Assembly (NCBI RefSeq): GCF_006974145.1
Contig: NZ_CP039456.1
Span: forward strand, 2,262,001-2,326,000
Source of the DNA: Changchengzhania lutea
Lineage (GTDB): Bacteria; Bacteroidota; Bacteroidia; Flavobacteriales; Flavobacteriaceae
Direction of reading: 5' to 3'
Length of the DNA: 64,000 nt
Under the pieces are notes generated by a model. It did not search any database, was not told the DNA's origin, and worked only from the letters and a program-made list of their open reading frames with translations. Of the stretch, positions 1 through 9,780 are shown piece after piece; position 1 is the stretch's first letter, and every line of letters begins with the position of its first letter. The translations under genes were made by a program, and so were the position numbers.

Positions 1-2622
1 ATAGTAATTGATGGTGTCCCTCAATCTAGTAGTGCACTGTCAGACTTAAATCCTAATGATATTGAATCAATTAATACACTTAAGGGAGCTTCTTCCGCAA
101 CCTTGTATGGTTCTGCTGGAGCAAATGGAGCTTTAATTATCACTACAAAAAGAGGTAAAAACAATGGGAAAATTAGTATTTCTGTTAATTCTGCTGTTAC
201 TTTTGAAGTGCTAAAGTTCTTCCCCGAAACGCAAAGCAAATATGGTAGTGGTTCTGATGATGTTTTTACTTATACACCAGATGAAAATGAAAGTTGGGGT
301 GCTAGATATGATGGTACTATTCGTCAGATTGGCCCTGTACTACTTGATGGGACTTTCCAAACAGGACGATATGCTCCAGTTAAAAATGGTAGAGAAAACT
401 TCTTCGAGACAGGTATTGGAATTCAAAACGGAATTTCTATAAGTGGAGGAGACGATACTTCTACCTATTTCTTTTCAGCACAAAGAATAGACAAAACCGG
501 TATTACTCCAGGCGATAAATATTTTAGAGATAACTTTAGATTTAATGCTACTAAAAAATACGGTAAACTTGAAACGGGAACCATAGTATCTTTCTTTCAA
601 GATAAAGTAGATGCAGCTGGACCTAGTCCAACAGATGGTAGTTTTTATAGAATCTTATTAAATACACCTGCCCATATAGATTTGCAGAAGTATAAAAACT
701 GGAGAACAGATCAATATGCTACACCAGACACTTACTATAATGCATTCTTTAAAAATCCATACCAAGTTGTAGATCAAAATAGAGACACGAATAGAAGAAA
801 TCGTTTACAGGCGGTTGCGAATTTTAAATACGCATTTAACGACTGGCTCTCTGCAACCTATTCTTTAGGGGGGACATGGTCTAATAGAGAAACTAAAAAT
901 ACGCAAGAAGCATTTGCCTATGTTCCAAACACACCATACTCAAGACCTTCTGACGAAGTAAATGCTGTAGCAGATGGAACTAGTAGTGACTTTAGATTAA
1001 ACTCGGATCTTTTATTTAATATAGAAAAGCAATTATCAGATGATTTTAGTTTAAGAGTTATTTTGGGAACACACTTAGAGTCTCGCAGAAATAATCAAAT
1101 GAATATTATTGGTAATAATTTATTTACTAATGAAATTTTCAATGTAAATGTAAGACAAGGAAATTTAGCATTTAACACAACTAATTTTGCTTCTCCGCAA
1201 AGTACATTCCAAAAGCGATTATACTCTTATTTAGGGGATGTAACTTTAGGGTTTAAAGATTATTTATTTTTAACTGGATCATGGAGACAGGATACGTCTT
1301 CTACCCTTCCTGCTCAAAATAACACTTATCAATACTATAGTAGTGGTCTATCATTTATAGCAACTGATGCTATTGAAGGTTTAAAAGGAGATATTTTAGA
1401 TTTCTTAAAGTTTAACGTAAGTTATGCTAAAGTAGGTAAAGATGCAGATATTCAAGATACTAATGAAAATCTTATTGTTCCAGTAGGCTTTCCATTTACT
1501 AATCCAGGTTTAAGACCTACTACTATTGCAGTAGATCCAAATTTAAGTCCTGAGTTTACAACTTCAATTGAGGCAGGATTTAGAGCTGAGTTTTTAAGAA
1601 AAAGAATAACACTTGATGCTAATTATTATGTTGCTAATTCTGAGGATCAGATTAGTAATGCAGCTGCTTCAAGAGCTTCAGGAGCTACTTCTTTTTTAAC
1701 TAATGTAGGTGAGATTCAAAATAAAGGAATTGAAATTGATTTAAATTTAATTCCTCTTCGAACTGAACACTTTCAATGGGATTTAGGCTTCACTTTTTCA
1801 ACCAATGATTCAGAAGTAATTGCATTGAGTGATGGTGCCGATAGAATTCAACTTGGAACAGCAATAGCAGACACTGCTGGAATATTTGCTGTAGTAGGTG
1901 ATCAATATCCATCTTTATTTGCACCTGCTTATGTAAGAGATCCACAAGGTAGAATAGTTGTTGGTGCTGATGGTAATCCATCTCCAACTAGTGAATTTGA
2001 AAATTTGGGAAATACAGTTCCTAATATTATAGCTGGTGTAACAACTAAATTAAGCTATAAAGGTTTGTCCTTAAGAGCTGTAGCTGATTATAAAACGGGT
2101 CATGTATTTTATAGCACAGTTGTTGAGGCCCTAGAATTTGCTGGATTAACAAAAAACAGTGTGTCTACAGATAGACAACCATTTATTTTTCCAAACTCTG
2201 TATATGAAACAGCACCTGGTTCTGGAATATTCGTTGAGAACACAGACAGACCCACATCAGACGGAACAAGAAACTTCTGGCAAACTTCCTATAACGAAAT
2301 TAAAGAAAACTATGTAGTGGATGCCTCTGCTATCAAAATTAGAGAAATTGCATTAGACTATACATTACCTTCTAAATTTTTAGAAAAGACACCTTTTGAA
2401 GCAATCACTGTTGGTTTTGTGGCAAATAACTTAATTATGTGGAGAGCCGCAGAAAACATTTATACAGACCCAGAATTTTCACTTAACTCTGGTTTTGGTC
2501 AAAATATTGGTATTGGTGCAGGCAACAATTCAACGGTAACAAACGGAACAACAGGTATTGGAACATCTGCTCAAGCTCCACCAAGTGGAACTTATGGATT
2601 TAAAGTTAATGTGAAATTTTAA
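1..2622 (+). CDS. SusC/RagA-type TonB-dependent outer membrane transporter (5' truncated by window edge)
   Basis: The reading frame is open from base 1, so the start lies upstream of the window. The first residues (VIDGVPQSS, then IESINTLKGASSATLYGSAG and the GALIITTKRGK stretch) are the end of the plug domain of SusC-type receptors. The remaining 800 or so residues are rich in alternating aromatic and polar strands, ending in GFKVNVKF with a C-terminal Phe, as expected for an outer membrane beta barrel. SusC proteins import glycans or peptides with TonB energy and pair with a SusD lipoprotein, which follows here after a few bases. The substrate cannot be read from sequence: no glycoside hydrolase gene is seen nearby. 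The SusC assignment is firm. Confidence 0.95.
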   Translation: MVIDGVPQSSSALSDLNPNDIESINTLKGASSATLYGSAGANGALIITTKRGKNNGKISISVNSAVTFEVLKFFPETQSKYGSGSDDVFTYTPDENESWGARYDGTIRQIGPVLLDGTFQTGRYAPVKNGRENFFETGIGIQNGISISGGDDTSTYFFSAQRIDKTGITPGDKYFRDNFRFNATKKYGKLETGTIVSFFQDKVDAAGPSPTDGSFYRILLNTPAHIDLQKYKNWRTDQYATPDTYYNAFFKNPYQVVDQNRDTNRRNRLQAVANFKYAFNDWLSATYSLGGTWSNRETKNTQEAFAYVPNTPYSRPSDEVNAVADGTSSDFRLNSDLLFNIEKQLSDDFSLRVILGTHLESRRNNQMNIIGNNLFTNEIFNVNVRQGNLAFNTTNFASPQSTFQKRLYSYLGDVTLGFKDYLFLTGSWRQDTSSTLPAQNNTYQYYSSGLSFIATDAIEGLKGDILDFLKFNVSYAKVGKDADIQDTNENLIVPVGFPFTNPGLRPTTIAVDPNLSPEFTTSIEAGFRAEFLRKRITLDANYYVANSEDQISNAAASRASGATSFLTNVGEIQNKGIEIDLNLIPLRTEHFQWDLGFTFSTNDSEVIALSDGADRIQLGTAIADTAGIFAVVGDQYPSLFAPAYVRDPQGRIVVGADGNPSPTSEFENLGNTVPNIIAGVTTKLSYKGLSLRAVADYKTGHVFYSTVVEALEFAGLTKNSVSTDRQPFIFPNSVYETAPGSGIFVENTDRPTSDGTRNFWQTSYNEIKENYVVDASAIKIREIALDYTLPSKFLEKTPFEAITVGFVANNLIMWRAAENIYTDPEFSLNSGFGQNIGIGAGNNSTVTNGTTGIGTSAQAPPSGTYGFKVNVKF

Positions 2623-2633
2623 AAAATTTGAAA

Positions 2634-4124
2634 ATGAAAAATATAAAAAATTTAATTCTCCTTTCGATATTGATGTTTTCGGTATCATGTAGCGATGATT
2701 ATTTAGATGTTAATGGAAGTTCTGCAAACCCTTCTTCTTCGACACCTGATTTAGTCTTACCCGCAGCACAAAAGAATTCGGCCGATATGCTTTATGATGC
2801 AGATAAGCTGAATGCTTCTGGAGACTCTTTTAATAGAATTGGAAGCATACATGCAGGTGTTTTAGCTGATGCTGGAGATCGTGTTTGGTATCAACCTGAA
2901 CAACAGTATTTAATTCTTAATAGTACCTATTCTAGAATATGGGAAAACACCTATACGCTAACGCTTTTTACCTATAACTTTATAGAAACTTTTGAAGCGG
3001 ATGGATATGACAATTACAAAGCCATTGCTAAAATCATGAAAGCATTTCATATTGCTATGCTGGTAGATACTTATGGGGATATTCCTTATAGTGAAGCCTT
3101 TGGTAGAGGAAGTAATACACAGCCAGCTTACGATGATGACCAAGAGGTATATGATGCGATTTATAATGAACTAAATACAGCCATTAGCATGATTGACAAT
3201 GCGCCTCCGGGAACTTTGACAGCTTCTACGGATGCTATGTTAGGTGGAGATATGGATGAGTGGAAAAAGTTTGCAAACACACTTAAATTAAGGATGTTGC
3301 TACGCCAAGTAAATACAGGTGCTAGTTTAGCTGCTAAGTATAGTGAATTAATAAGCAATGGTATTGGATTTATTGATGCCACAGTATCTGTTAATCCTGG
3401 TTATGCAAATCAAGCCAATCAACAAAATCCTTTTTATACTGTATTTGGATTAACTCCTGGAGGGAATCCTACAAACAATAATCAAGCTGCACGTGGTAAT
3501 GAGTTTTTTGTTGAATTTCTAAAGGATAGTGACGACCCAAGGCTTACACAACTTTTTGTGCCTGCCGCTTCAGATGGAGAGATTCGTGGAATTCCACAAA
3601 ATAATTATACCAATGCATTTAGATCTGATGCCACATCGCCTTTAGGCCCTGGGCTTTTAGTCGATAGCACTCAAGACCTTCAGGTTATGCTCGGTTCCGA
3701 ATCTTTGTTTTTACAAGCAGAAGCTGCTTTTAGAGGTTTAATTCCTGGCGATCCAGCTTCATTGTATAAATCGGGTATAGCTGCTTCTTTTAGTGAGTTA
3801 GGAGCAACAGGCGCTACTGCATACGAGGCTGATTCTTTTAACAATAAAATCAATTGGGCTCTAGCTTCTTCGTCTGGAAACGAACTTGAGGCTATTATAA
3901 CTCAAAAATGGATTGCTGGTGGTTTTATTTCTGGATTTGAAGTATGGATGGATCGCGTTAGAACAGGTTTTCCTTCTGGGATACCTATTCCTGTAGGTGC
4001 TTTTTCTCCCATATTTCCATCTAACTTATTATACCCAACTTCAGAAATAGCTACGAATTCAGCTAATGTTCCTGATCAAGGTGATAATGCTGCTTTTGAC
4101 AGACATACATTTTGGATGCAGTAA
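2634..4124 (+). CDS. SusD/RagB-like outer membrane lipoprotein
   Basis: The protein of about 496 residues starts with a lipoprotein signal (ILMFSVSC, lipobox Cys near residue 19) followed by acidic SDDYLDVN, the usual lipoprotein export pattern of Bacteroidota. The LDVN start, the WENTYT and KAIAKIMKAF helices and a C-terminal WMDRVRTGFP region fit the SusD-like family of substrate-binding partners of SusC. An in-frame TTG at 2628 precedes the ATG at 2634. I prefer the ATG because it gives a normal signal peptide. It lies 11 bp after the SusC stop, so the two are co-transcribed. It probably binds the cargo at the cell surface. The ligand is unknown. Confidence 0.92.
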   Translation: MKNIKNLILLSILMFSVSCSDDYLDVNGSSANPSSSTPDLVLPAAQKNSADMLYDADKLNASGDSFNRIGSIHAGVLADAGDRVWYQPEQQYLILNSTYSRIWENTYTLTLFTYNFIETFEADGYDNYKAIAKIMKAFHIAMLVDTYGDIPYSEAFGRGSNTQPAYDDDQEVYDAIYNELNTAISMIDNAPPGTLTASTDAMLGGDMDEWKKFANTLKLRMLLRQVNTGASLAAKYSELISNGIGFIDATVSVNPGYANQANQQNPFYTVFGLTPGGNPTNNNQAARGNEFFVEFLKDSDDPRLTQLFVPAASDGEIRGIPQNNYTNAFRSDATSPLGPGLLVDSTQDLQVMLGSESLFLQAEAAFRGLIPGDPASLYKSGIAASFSELGATGATAYEADSFNNKINWALASSSGNELEAIITQKWIAGGFISGFEVWMDRVRTGFPSGIPIPVGAFSPIFPSNLLYPTSEIATNSANVPDQGDNAAFDRHTFWMQ

Positions 4125-4151
4125 TAAATTAATTTAAAAAATATCATATAT

Positions 4152-5081
4152 ATGAAAAATATAATAAAATCTATTACATTATTAATAGTAATGTGTTTGT
4201 CAATAACGTCGTGCATCTTAGATGATGACAATCTTGCTGACACGTTTAATGACGGTCCGAATTTTGTAGGTTTTACAGCGGCAACTGTTAATGCATCTGC
4301 TATTGCAAATGGAGAAGAATCAGAAGTTTTCTTACCAATAATTCTAGAAGGTCCATCCTCTAATGATTTTAATGGAGAAATTACAGTGGCATTATCAGTA
4401 GATCCTTCATCTACAGCTATTGAAGGGGTACATTATAGACTGGATTCCAAGACGGCCACTATTTCATCTGCTAATAATAATCTTGCATCTATTCCATTAA
4501 CCGTAATTACAGACGGAATCGACCCACCGTTAGATGAGAACCCTAAGCTGATTTTAAATATTACTGAAATTTCCGATGATTCTGTTATAGTAAATGGTCG
4601 TACTAGTTCAATAGCAATTACGGTCGAATACTTATGTTTCTCAGATATCACAGGAAAATATAGAACCTTAGATGCTGCATATTATAGAATCGGATCATTT
4701 AATGATACAGAAACTTCTTGGCCAGCTGAAATTGAAATTCAATATATCTGTCGTGATACATATAGAGTCATTGAATTCTTTGGATTTTTTAATGGTAATG
4801 AGTGGTATTTTAAGGTAGACCCTGAAACAGGTGTTATTACCTATCCAGCTTTGACTCCCGAGGGAGATGGACAACTTGGAAACGGACAACCTGTTATAAC
4901 CTGTCAAACCAACCCTGCTGAGATGACCAATGTTCCATGTGGAGCGTCTGTAACTAATTTTGTTGTACGTGATAATGATCTTGTAACCTTATACATGACC
5001 TTTGGGTATTTAACCCCAGGTTCTGATGGGAATGAAGGCCCTAGAGAGTTTTATCAAGTATTGGAAAAAATTATAGAATAA
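4152..5081 (+). CDS. secreted lipoprotein of the SusCD operon, unknown function
   Basis: A 309-residue protein with a signal peptide and lipobox (LSITSC, Cys near residue 21) followed by acidic ILDDD, so probably surface-exposed. The first 150 residues have the look of an immunoglobulin-like or Calx-beta-like fold (repeated V/I-rich strands, GVHYRLDS, PKLILNI). The C-terminal half contains four Cys residues (YLCFS, YICRD, ITCQT, VPCGA) that may form disulfides. It follows susD by 27 bp with no terminator between them, so it probably belongs to the same transport operon, perhaps as an auxiliary surface binding protein. I do not recognise a named family beyond this. Confidence 0.8.
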   Translation: MKNIIKSITLLIVMCLSITSCILDDDNLADTFNDGPNFVGFTAATVNASAIANGEESEVFLPIILEGPSSNDFNGEITVALSVDPSSTAIEGVHYRLDSKTATISSANNNLASIPLTVITDGIDPPLDENPKLILNITEISDDSVIVNGRTSSIAITVEYLCFSDITGKYRTLDAAYYRIGSFNDTETSWPAEIEIQYICRDTYRVIEFFGFFNGNEWYFKVDPETGVITYPALTPEGDGQLGNGQPVITCQTNPAEMTNVPCGASVTNFVVRDNDLVTLYMTFGYLTPGSDGNEGPREFYQVLEKIIE

Positions 5082-5104
5082 TTCAAATTTAAAAATTAAA
5101 TAAA

Positions 5105-6358
5105 ATGAAAAAAATATTTTATATATTAAGTAATTGTGTACTCTTAGTGTTACTCCTTATTAGTTGTAACTCTGACGATGATTTGGCTCTCGTGGGTAGT
5201 ACGGCAAATTATCCTACGCCAACATTTAGTTTAAGACCAGGTCCAACTTCAGTTAATGAGGCAGGTGAAACGGTAATTACTTATGATATTGTTACAGATA
5301 GACTTACCAATACAGATCTCATCTTTAGTTTTAAACAAGTTGGCGGAAACGCAGAGCTTGGTTCAGATTATGAAGTTTCTGTTGGCACAGTTGAAGCCCT
5401 TACCACTACTGGTGAAATGAGTGTTACGATACTCAATGATGTACTTGTTGAGAATACCGAAACTTTAGTTTTAGAAATTGAAAGTGGCCCTGCTGCTACA
5501 AGTGCATATTTGGTAAATCCAAATACGGAATACCCTTCTCCTTTAACAATAAATATTGAAAACTCTGTGGGATTTGATCTTACAATTGGAATGGAATGGG
5601 ATGCGGATAATGGTTCTGAATCTTCACCAACCGAACTTGCGGATTTAATATTATTAGTTACCGATGCTGTTTCTCCTTATACTAATATAATTGATGGTGC
5701 AGATGGTGCCGATTTTGAGGAATTGACATTAGGGGCTGATACTCCAGATGGCGATTATTTTGTTGTGGCCGATGTATATGCCCTTGATGATTCTGATTTT
5801 GATATAGATATAGATTTATCTTTCAATCAGCCTGGTGTTATTGACGATGTGCTTAATTTTTCGGCTGCATTAAATTCAAGAATTCTTTGTAATAATTATG
5901 TTGTTCTAGCCAAAGTATCCAAATCTGGAGAAAGTTGGTCAATTACATCAGAAAATGCAACTTTGACGAATGATGGCTCTCCTGATACAAGCATGGCTGG
6001 CCCCTTCATTGGAACTTCTACAGTTGTAACTGATGATTGGGCTGATTATGCCGTAGGTGATACGGTTGAAATAGAAGCAGGGACAAGTGCCAATGAATTT
6101 TGGATAAGAAATTATACCAATCCTGCGATTGCAAATACTGACACTGCATACCTGATTGTAACTATCGACGATGTTTGTGGTAATGTAACAGTAATGTCGA
6201 ATGAAGATTACCAATATGGTTGTCCTACAGGAGTTGTTACAGGTTCAGGCACACTTGATCTGGCTTCTAAAACAATTGATATAACCAATACATTTGCACT
6301 TGGTGAAGCTTGTGGTGGAGATTATCCAGGACAACAATTCGTACTTCAATTGCCGTAA
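5105..6358 (+). CDS. Calx-beta-like surface lipoprotein, last gene of SusCD operon
   Basis: A 417-residue lipoprotein: signal peptide with lipobox LLISC (Cys near residue 21) followed by NSDDD. Residues about 40-130 resemble a Calx-beta domain (ELGSDYEVSVGTVEA, ILNDVLVENTETLVLEI). The C-terminal part is Gly/Asp/Thr-rich beta structure with Cys residues in CNNY, DVCGN, YGCPT and EACGG. It starts 23 bp after the previous lipoprotein gene and is followed by a strong hairpin terminator, so it closes the operon. A role as an extra surface glycan- or peptide-binding protein is inferred from position only. Confidence 0.8.
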   Translation: MKKIFYILSNCVLLVLLLISCNSDDDLALVGSTANYPTPTFSLRPGPTSVNEAGETVITYDIVTDRLTNTDLIFSFKQVGGNAELGSDYEVSVGTVEALTTTGEMSVTILNDVLVENTETLVLEIESGPAATSAYLVNPNTEYPSPLTINIENSVGFDLTIGMEWDADNGSESSPTELADLILLVTDAVSPYTNIIDGADGADFEELTLGADTPDGDYFVVADVYALDDSDFDIDIDLSFNQPGVIDDVLNFSAALNSRILCNNYVVLAKVSKSGESWSITSENATLTNDGSPDTSMAGPFIGTSTVVTDDWADYAVGDTVEIEAGTSANEFWIRNYTNPAIANTDTAYLIVTIDDVCGNVTVMSNEDYQYGCPTGVVTGSGTLDLASKTIDITNTFALGEACGGDYPGQQFVLQLP

Positions 6359-6402
6359 TTTAATTTATATATAAAAAGAAGATTTACTTGATATAAAACT
6401 AA

Positions 6403-6431
6403 AAACCACTCTAATGAAGAGTGGTTTTTTT
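6403..6431 (+). terminator. Rho-independent terminator of the susCD operon
   Basis: A perfect 10-bp stem (AAACCACTCT paired with AGAGTGGTTT) with an AATGA loop is followed by a run of T. It sits 45 bp after the last lipoprotein gene. Confidence 0.9.
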
Positions 6432-6504
6432 ATACCTTTTAGCCCCCAATGGTAAACCAAACACAAATCGTCGGATTATGAGTCATTAAGATTTGAAACC
6501 CTTT

Positions 6505-6990
6505 CTATTTTTTCTTCCTAAAGCTCACAACAACAAGTATGATCATACCTGTAGTAACAAATAAATCGGCAATGTTAAACACACCCGTTCTAAATACACC
6601 ACCAAGATCTATATGCAAAAAGTCGGTCACGGATCCATATACAATGCGGTCGTAAACATTTGCCAAACCGCCACCAATAATAGCCGCAAATGCAAATAAA
6701 GACAAGTTATCTAAAGATTTATCCTTAAAAATATGCACCAATACAAATCCTAAAACCACGATGGGTAAAATGAGTAATAATAAAATTCTAAGAGTGGGGT
6801 TTAGGTCGCTACCCATTCCTAAAAATGCTCCAGCATTCTCTACATTATGAAGTGTAAAATACTCACCAATTATAGATGATCTTTCTGAAGGGTTAACATG
6901 GACTCTAACGATCGTTTTTGAAACTTGATCTAAGGCTATGGTGATTATAATGACTAAAAGTATGTAGGCGGAACGTCGCGATAATTTCAT
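6505..6990 (-). CDS. lspA: lipoprotein signal peptidase (signal peptidase II)
   Basis: LspA is the inner membrane aspartyl protease that cleaves prolipoproteins after diacylglyceryl transfer. The 161-residue length is typical. Four hydrophobic segments are visible. The two catalytic motifs are present: GGLANVYDR with Asp near residue 114 and FNIADLF with Asp near residue 142. The early VENAGAFLG stretch is also family-typical. It lies 9 bp downstream of fabD on the same strand, so the two are probably co-transcribed. Many lipoproteins in this window would be its substrates. Confidence 0.97.
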   Translation of the reverse strand: MKLSRRSAYILLVIIITIALDQVSKTIVRVHVNPSERSSIIGEYFTLHNVENAGAFLGMGSDLNPTLRILLLLILPIVVLGFVLVHIFKDKSLDNLSLFAFAAIIGGGLANVYDRIVYGSVTDFLHIDLGGVFRTGVFNIADLFVTTGMIILVVVSFRKKK

Positions 6991-6999
6991 GAAATGGTT

Positions 7000-7881
7000 T
7001 TATATGGTTGCCGATTCGGTTTGTGCGTCTCTATTTATTTTTTTAACTAAGCCTTGAAGCACTTTCCCAGGACCAACTTCAGTAAACAAAGTAGCACCAT
7101 CCGTAATCATTTGCTGTACAGATTGTGTCCATCTAACTGGCGCTGTTAATTGTGAAATTAAATTAATTTTAATAGCCACTTCATTCATAATCGCACTAGC
7201 GGTAACATTTTGGTAAATAGGGCATTGAGGTTTACTAAAGGTAGTGTTCTCAATAGCCGCAGCAAGCTCTTCTCGTGCAGGTTCCATAAGTGGCGAGTGA
7301 AATGCGCCTCCAACAGGTAAAACAAGCGCACGTCTTGCTCCAGCTGCTTTCAAGGTTTCACAAGCTCTATTTATGGCCTCAAGTTCACCAGATATGACCA
7401 ATTGTCCTGGACAGTTATAATTAGCAGCAACCACAATGCCTTCGGTTTTTGCGCAAACATCTTCAACAATATGATCGTCGAGCCCCAAAACGGCAGCCAT
7501 CGTGCTAGGTTCTATTTCGCATGCCTTTTGCATCGCCAATGCACGTTGTGAGACCAACTGTAAACCATCTTCAAAAGTCAATGTGCCGTTTGCGACCAAG
7601 GCTGAAAATTCACCTAAGGAATGGCCAGCAACCATATCTGGTTTAAAGCGATCACCCATTGTTTTGGCAAGAATAACAGAATGCAAAAATACTGCTGGCT
7701 GGGTGACCTTGGTTTCTTTAAGATCATCTGCAGAGCCTTCAAACATGGTATCTGTAATGTTAAAGCCTAAAATGGCATTCGCTTTTTCGAAGAGTTCTTG
7801 GGCTAAAGGAGCGTTTTCATAAAGGTCTAAGCCCATCCCTGTAAATTGAGCCCCTTGGCCAGGAAAAATATATGCGTTCAT
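7000..7881 (-). CDS. fabD: malonyl-CoA:acyl-carrier-protein transacylase
   Basis: FabD loads malonyl groups onto acyl carrier protein for fatty acid synthesis in the cytoplasm. The 293-residue protein has the N-terminal PGQGAQ motif, the nucleophile elbow GHSLGE with Ser near residue 88, and GGAFHSPLM, which carries the catalytic His near residue 198. The C-terminal FTEVGPGKVLQGLVKKI is typical of the family. The start at 7881 gives the usual N-terminus ending in the FPGQG motif. It is the promoter-proximal gene of a fabD-lspA unit. Confidence 0.97.
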   Translation of the reverse strand: MNAYIFPGQGAQFTGMGLDLYENAPLAQELFEKANAILGFNITDTMFEGSADDLKETKVTQPAVFLHSVILAKTMGDRFKPDMVAGHSLGEFSALVANGTLTFEDGLQLVSQRALAMQKACEIEPSTMAAVLGLDDHIVEDVCAKTEGIVVAANYNCPGQLVISGELEAINRACETLKAAGARRALVLPVGGAFHSPLMEPAREELAAAIENTTFSKPQCPIYQNVTASAIMNEVAIKINLISQLTAPVRWTQSVQQMITDGATLFTEVGPGKVLQGLVKKINRDAQTESATI

Positions 7882-7953
7882 GTTGGTTAATTTTTTAATG
7901 TGGCAAAAATAACAATTTTATAAGACTTTAATCCTTAGAAGAATTAATTGTTG

Positions 7954-8100
7954 CACGGAGCGACGCGGAGAGCCACAGAGTAGCACAGCGCGTTTTTTAT
8001 TAAAATTGAACGCGAGGTTTTTTAATTTACAGAACACACCCACAAGTTAGCACTAATTTCTCAGTGAATCTCGGTGTAACCTCTGCGTTTCTCTGTGAAA
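7954..8100. repeat. pair of inverted arrays of a CACnGAG-type heptamer with 10-11 bp period
   Basis: On the plus strand at 7954-7990 the heptamers CACGGAG, CGCGGAG, CACAGAG and CACAGCG start every 10 bp. On the minus strand at 8060-8097 CACAGAG, CGCAGAG, CACCGAG and CACTGAG start every 10 to 11 bp. The two arrays face each other and are separated by about 67 bp of AT-rich DNA. They fill the intergenic region between the FAD oxidoreductase stop and the fabD promoter. I know similar CACnGAG repeats from many bacterial intergenic regions, but I know of no function. Confidence 0.75.
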
Positions 8101-8104
8101 TAAG

Positions 8105-9661
8105 CTATAATCCAACAGTTGCCGCTTCGGCACATTGTTCCCCATCCATAGCGGCAGATACGATACCACCAGCATAACCACCGCCTTCACCACAGGGAAA
8201 TAAATTAGATATTTGTGGATGTTGCAACAAGCCATTTCTAGGAATCGATACTGGTGATGAGGTTCTAGATTCAACACCGACAATATTAGCCTCCTCTGTA
8301 TAATAGCCTTTCATTTTTTGTCCGAAGTATTCAAAGCCCTTTCTCAATCGGCTGCCAATCAATTTCGGAAGTAATGAATGCAATGGTGCCGACTTTAGAC
8401 CAGGTTGGTATGATGTGGGGTTTAAATTTGAAGACAGTTTACCTTGGACAAAATCTGTTAAACGTTGTGCAGGAGCCGTCTGACTTCTTCCGCCAGCCGT
8501 ATAGGCTAACTTTTCTAGATTTTTTTGATATTCTAAACCTTTTAAGGCTCCAAAATGCGCGTATTTCTTTAAATCTATATCGGCGTTAATTTCAACAACA
8601 ATACCCGAATTTGCAAACAGATTATTTCGTTTAGACGGGGACATGCCATTTACTACCACTTCGCCACTGGCTGTAGCTGCAGGCACAATAAATCCACCTG
8701 GGCACATGCAAAAGGAATACACCCCACGGTCGTTTACTTGCTGCACCAAACTGTAGGATGCGGCTGGTAACAGTTCGTTTCTATCGCTAGAGCAATGATA
8801 CTGAATGCTATCAATAATATGCTGTGGATGTTCGATACGAACACCCATAGCGAAAGATTTCGCTTCCAAATGAATCTCTTTTTTTTGCAATAGATAAAAG
8901 ATGTCTCTTGCAGAATGCCCCGTGGCTAAAATTACCTTTTCAACGGACATTTCATTACCGTTATGCATTTGGATAGTCTTTATTTTGCCGTTTTGTATGA
9001 CAAAATCTGCAACGCGTGTCTCAAAATGAATCTCACCGCCATACTTTAAAATGGTTTCTCGAATATTCTGAACTACTTTAGGGAGTTTGTTTGTCCCAAT
9101 ATGCGGGTGTGCGTCTATTAATATTTGCTCGGTAGCACCGTGAAATACTAAGTTTTCAAAAATCCGGCGAACGTCGCCACGCTTTAAGCTACGTGTGTAG
9201 AGTTTCCCATCACTGTACGTGCCTGCACCTCCTTCTCCAAAACAATAATTGGAATCTTCATCTACAATATGGTCTTGATTAATAGCTTTTATATCACGCC
9301 TGCGGTCTTTTACATTTTTACCACGCTCCAACACAATGGGCTTAAAACCAAGTTCAATACAGCGCAGTGCTGCATACATGCCTGCGGGACCAAAGCCGAT
9401 GATATGTATGGGTTTCGCCTTTGAAACGTCTTTATAGTCAAACAGATAACTCGATTGTTCTGGCAACGGCTCTTTGATGTAAACAGCAATCTTATAATTG
9501 AAATAGATTTTCGGTTTTCTGGCATCAATGGATTTTCTTAAAATTTTAATCCCAGTGATTTCAGAAGTATTAATCCCTAAAAAACGCGCTGATTTTAAAG
9601 TTAAAATAGCATCAATTTTTTCTTCCTTAAGGCTAATACGTAACTGAATGTCTTTTACCAT
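8105..9661 (-). CDS. FAD-dependent oxidoreductase (COG2509-type dehydrogenase)
   Basis: A 518-residue cytoplasmic flavoprotein. About 90 residues in is a Rossmann dinucleotide motif (GFGPAGMYAAL) followed by VLERG, the FAD-binding signature. It is preceded by a small N-terminal domain found in the uncharacterised FAD-dependent dehydrogenase group COG2509. Other typical stretches are GEGGAGTYSDGKLYTR, ILATGHSARD and a C-terminal LFPCGEGGGYAGGI. The reaction is unknown. It is conserved across Bacteroidota and usually stands alone. The gene ends 5 bp from the heptamer repeat arrays. Confidence 0.9.
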   Translation of the reverse strand: MVKDIQLRISLKEEKIDAILTLKSARFLGINTSEITGIKILRKSIDARKPKIYFNYKIAVYIKEPLPEQSSYLFDYKDVSKAKPIHIIGFGPAGMYAALRCIELGFKPIVLERGKNVKDRRRDIKAINQDHIVDEDSNYCFGEGGAGTYSDGKLYTRSLKRGDVRRIFENLVFHGATEQILIDAHPHIGTNKLPKVVQNIRETILKYGGEIHFETRVADFVIQNGKIKTIQMHNGNEMSVEKVILATGHSARDIFYLLQKKEIHLEAKSFAMGVRIEHPQHIIDSIQYHCSSDRNELLPAASYSLVQQVNDRGVYSFCMCPGGFIVPAATASGEVVVNGMSPSKRNNLFANSGIVVEINADIDLKKYAHFGALKGLEYQKNLEKLAYTAGGRSQTAPAQRLTDFVQGKLSSNLNPTSYQPGLKSAPLHSLLPKLIGSRLRKGFEYFGQKMKGYYTEEANIVGVESRTSSPVSIPRNGLLQHPQISNLFPCGEGGGYAGGIVSAAMDGEQCAEAATVGL

Positions 9662-9780
9662 GCTGCGAAATTATGGAAAATTGAGATAAGCGTTTAAAAA
9701 AAGAAGGTTGAATATTTATGTAATTAGTATAATTGCTTTTTAAATGGATTTGTTAATCTTGCTGACAAAGTCAAGTAGAT

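Noticed and set aside
7502-7822. 106-codon frame opposite fabD
   Set aside because: Antisense shadow of a clear fabD, with no start signal or family match.
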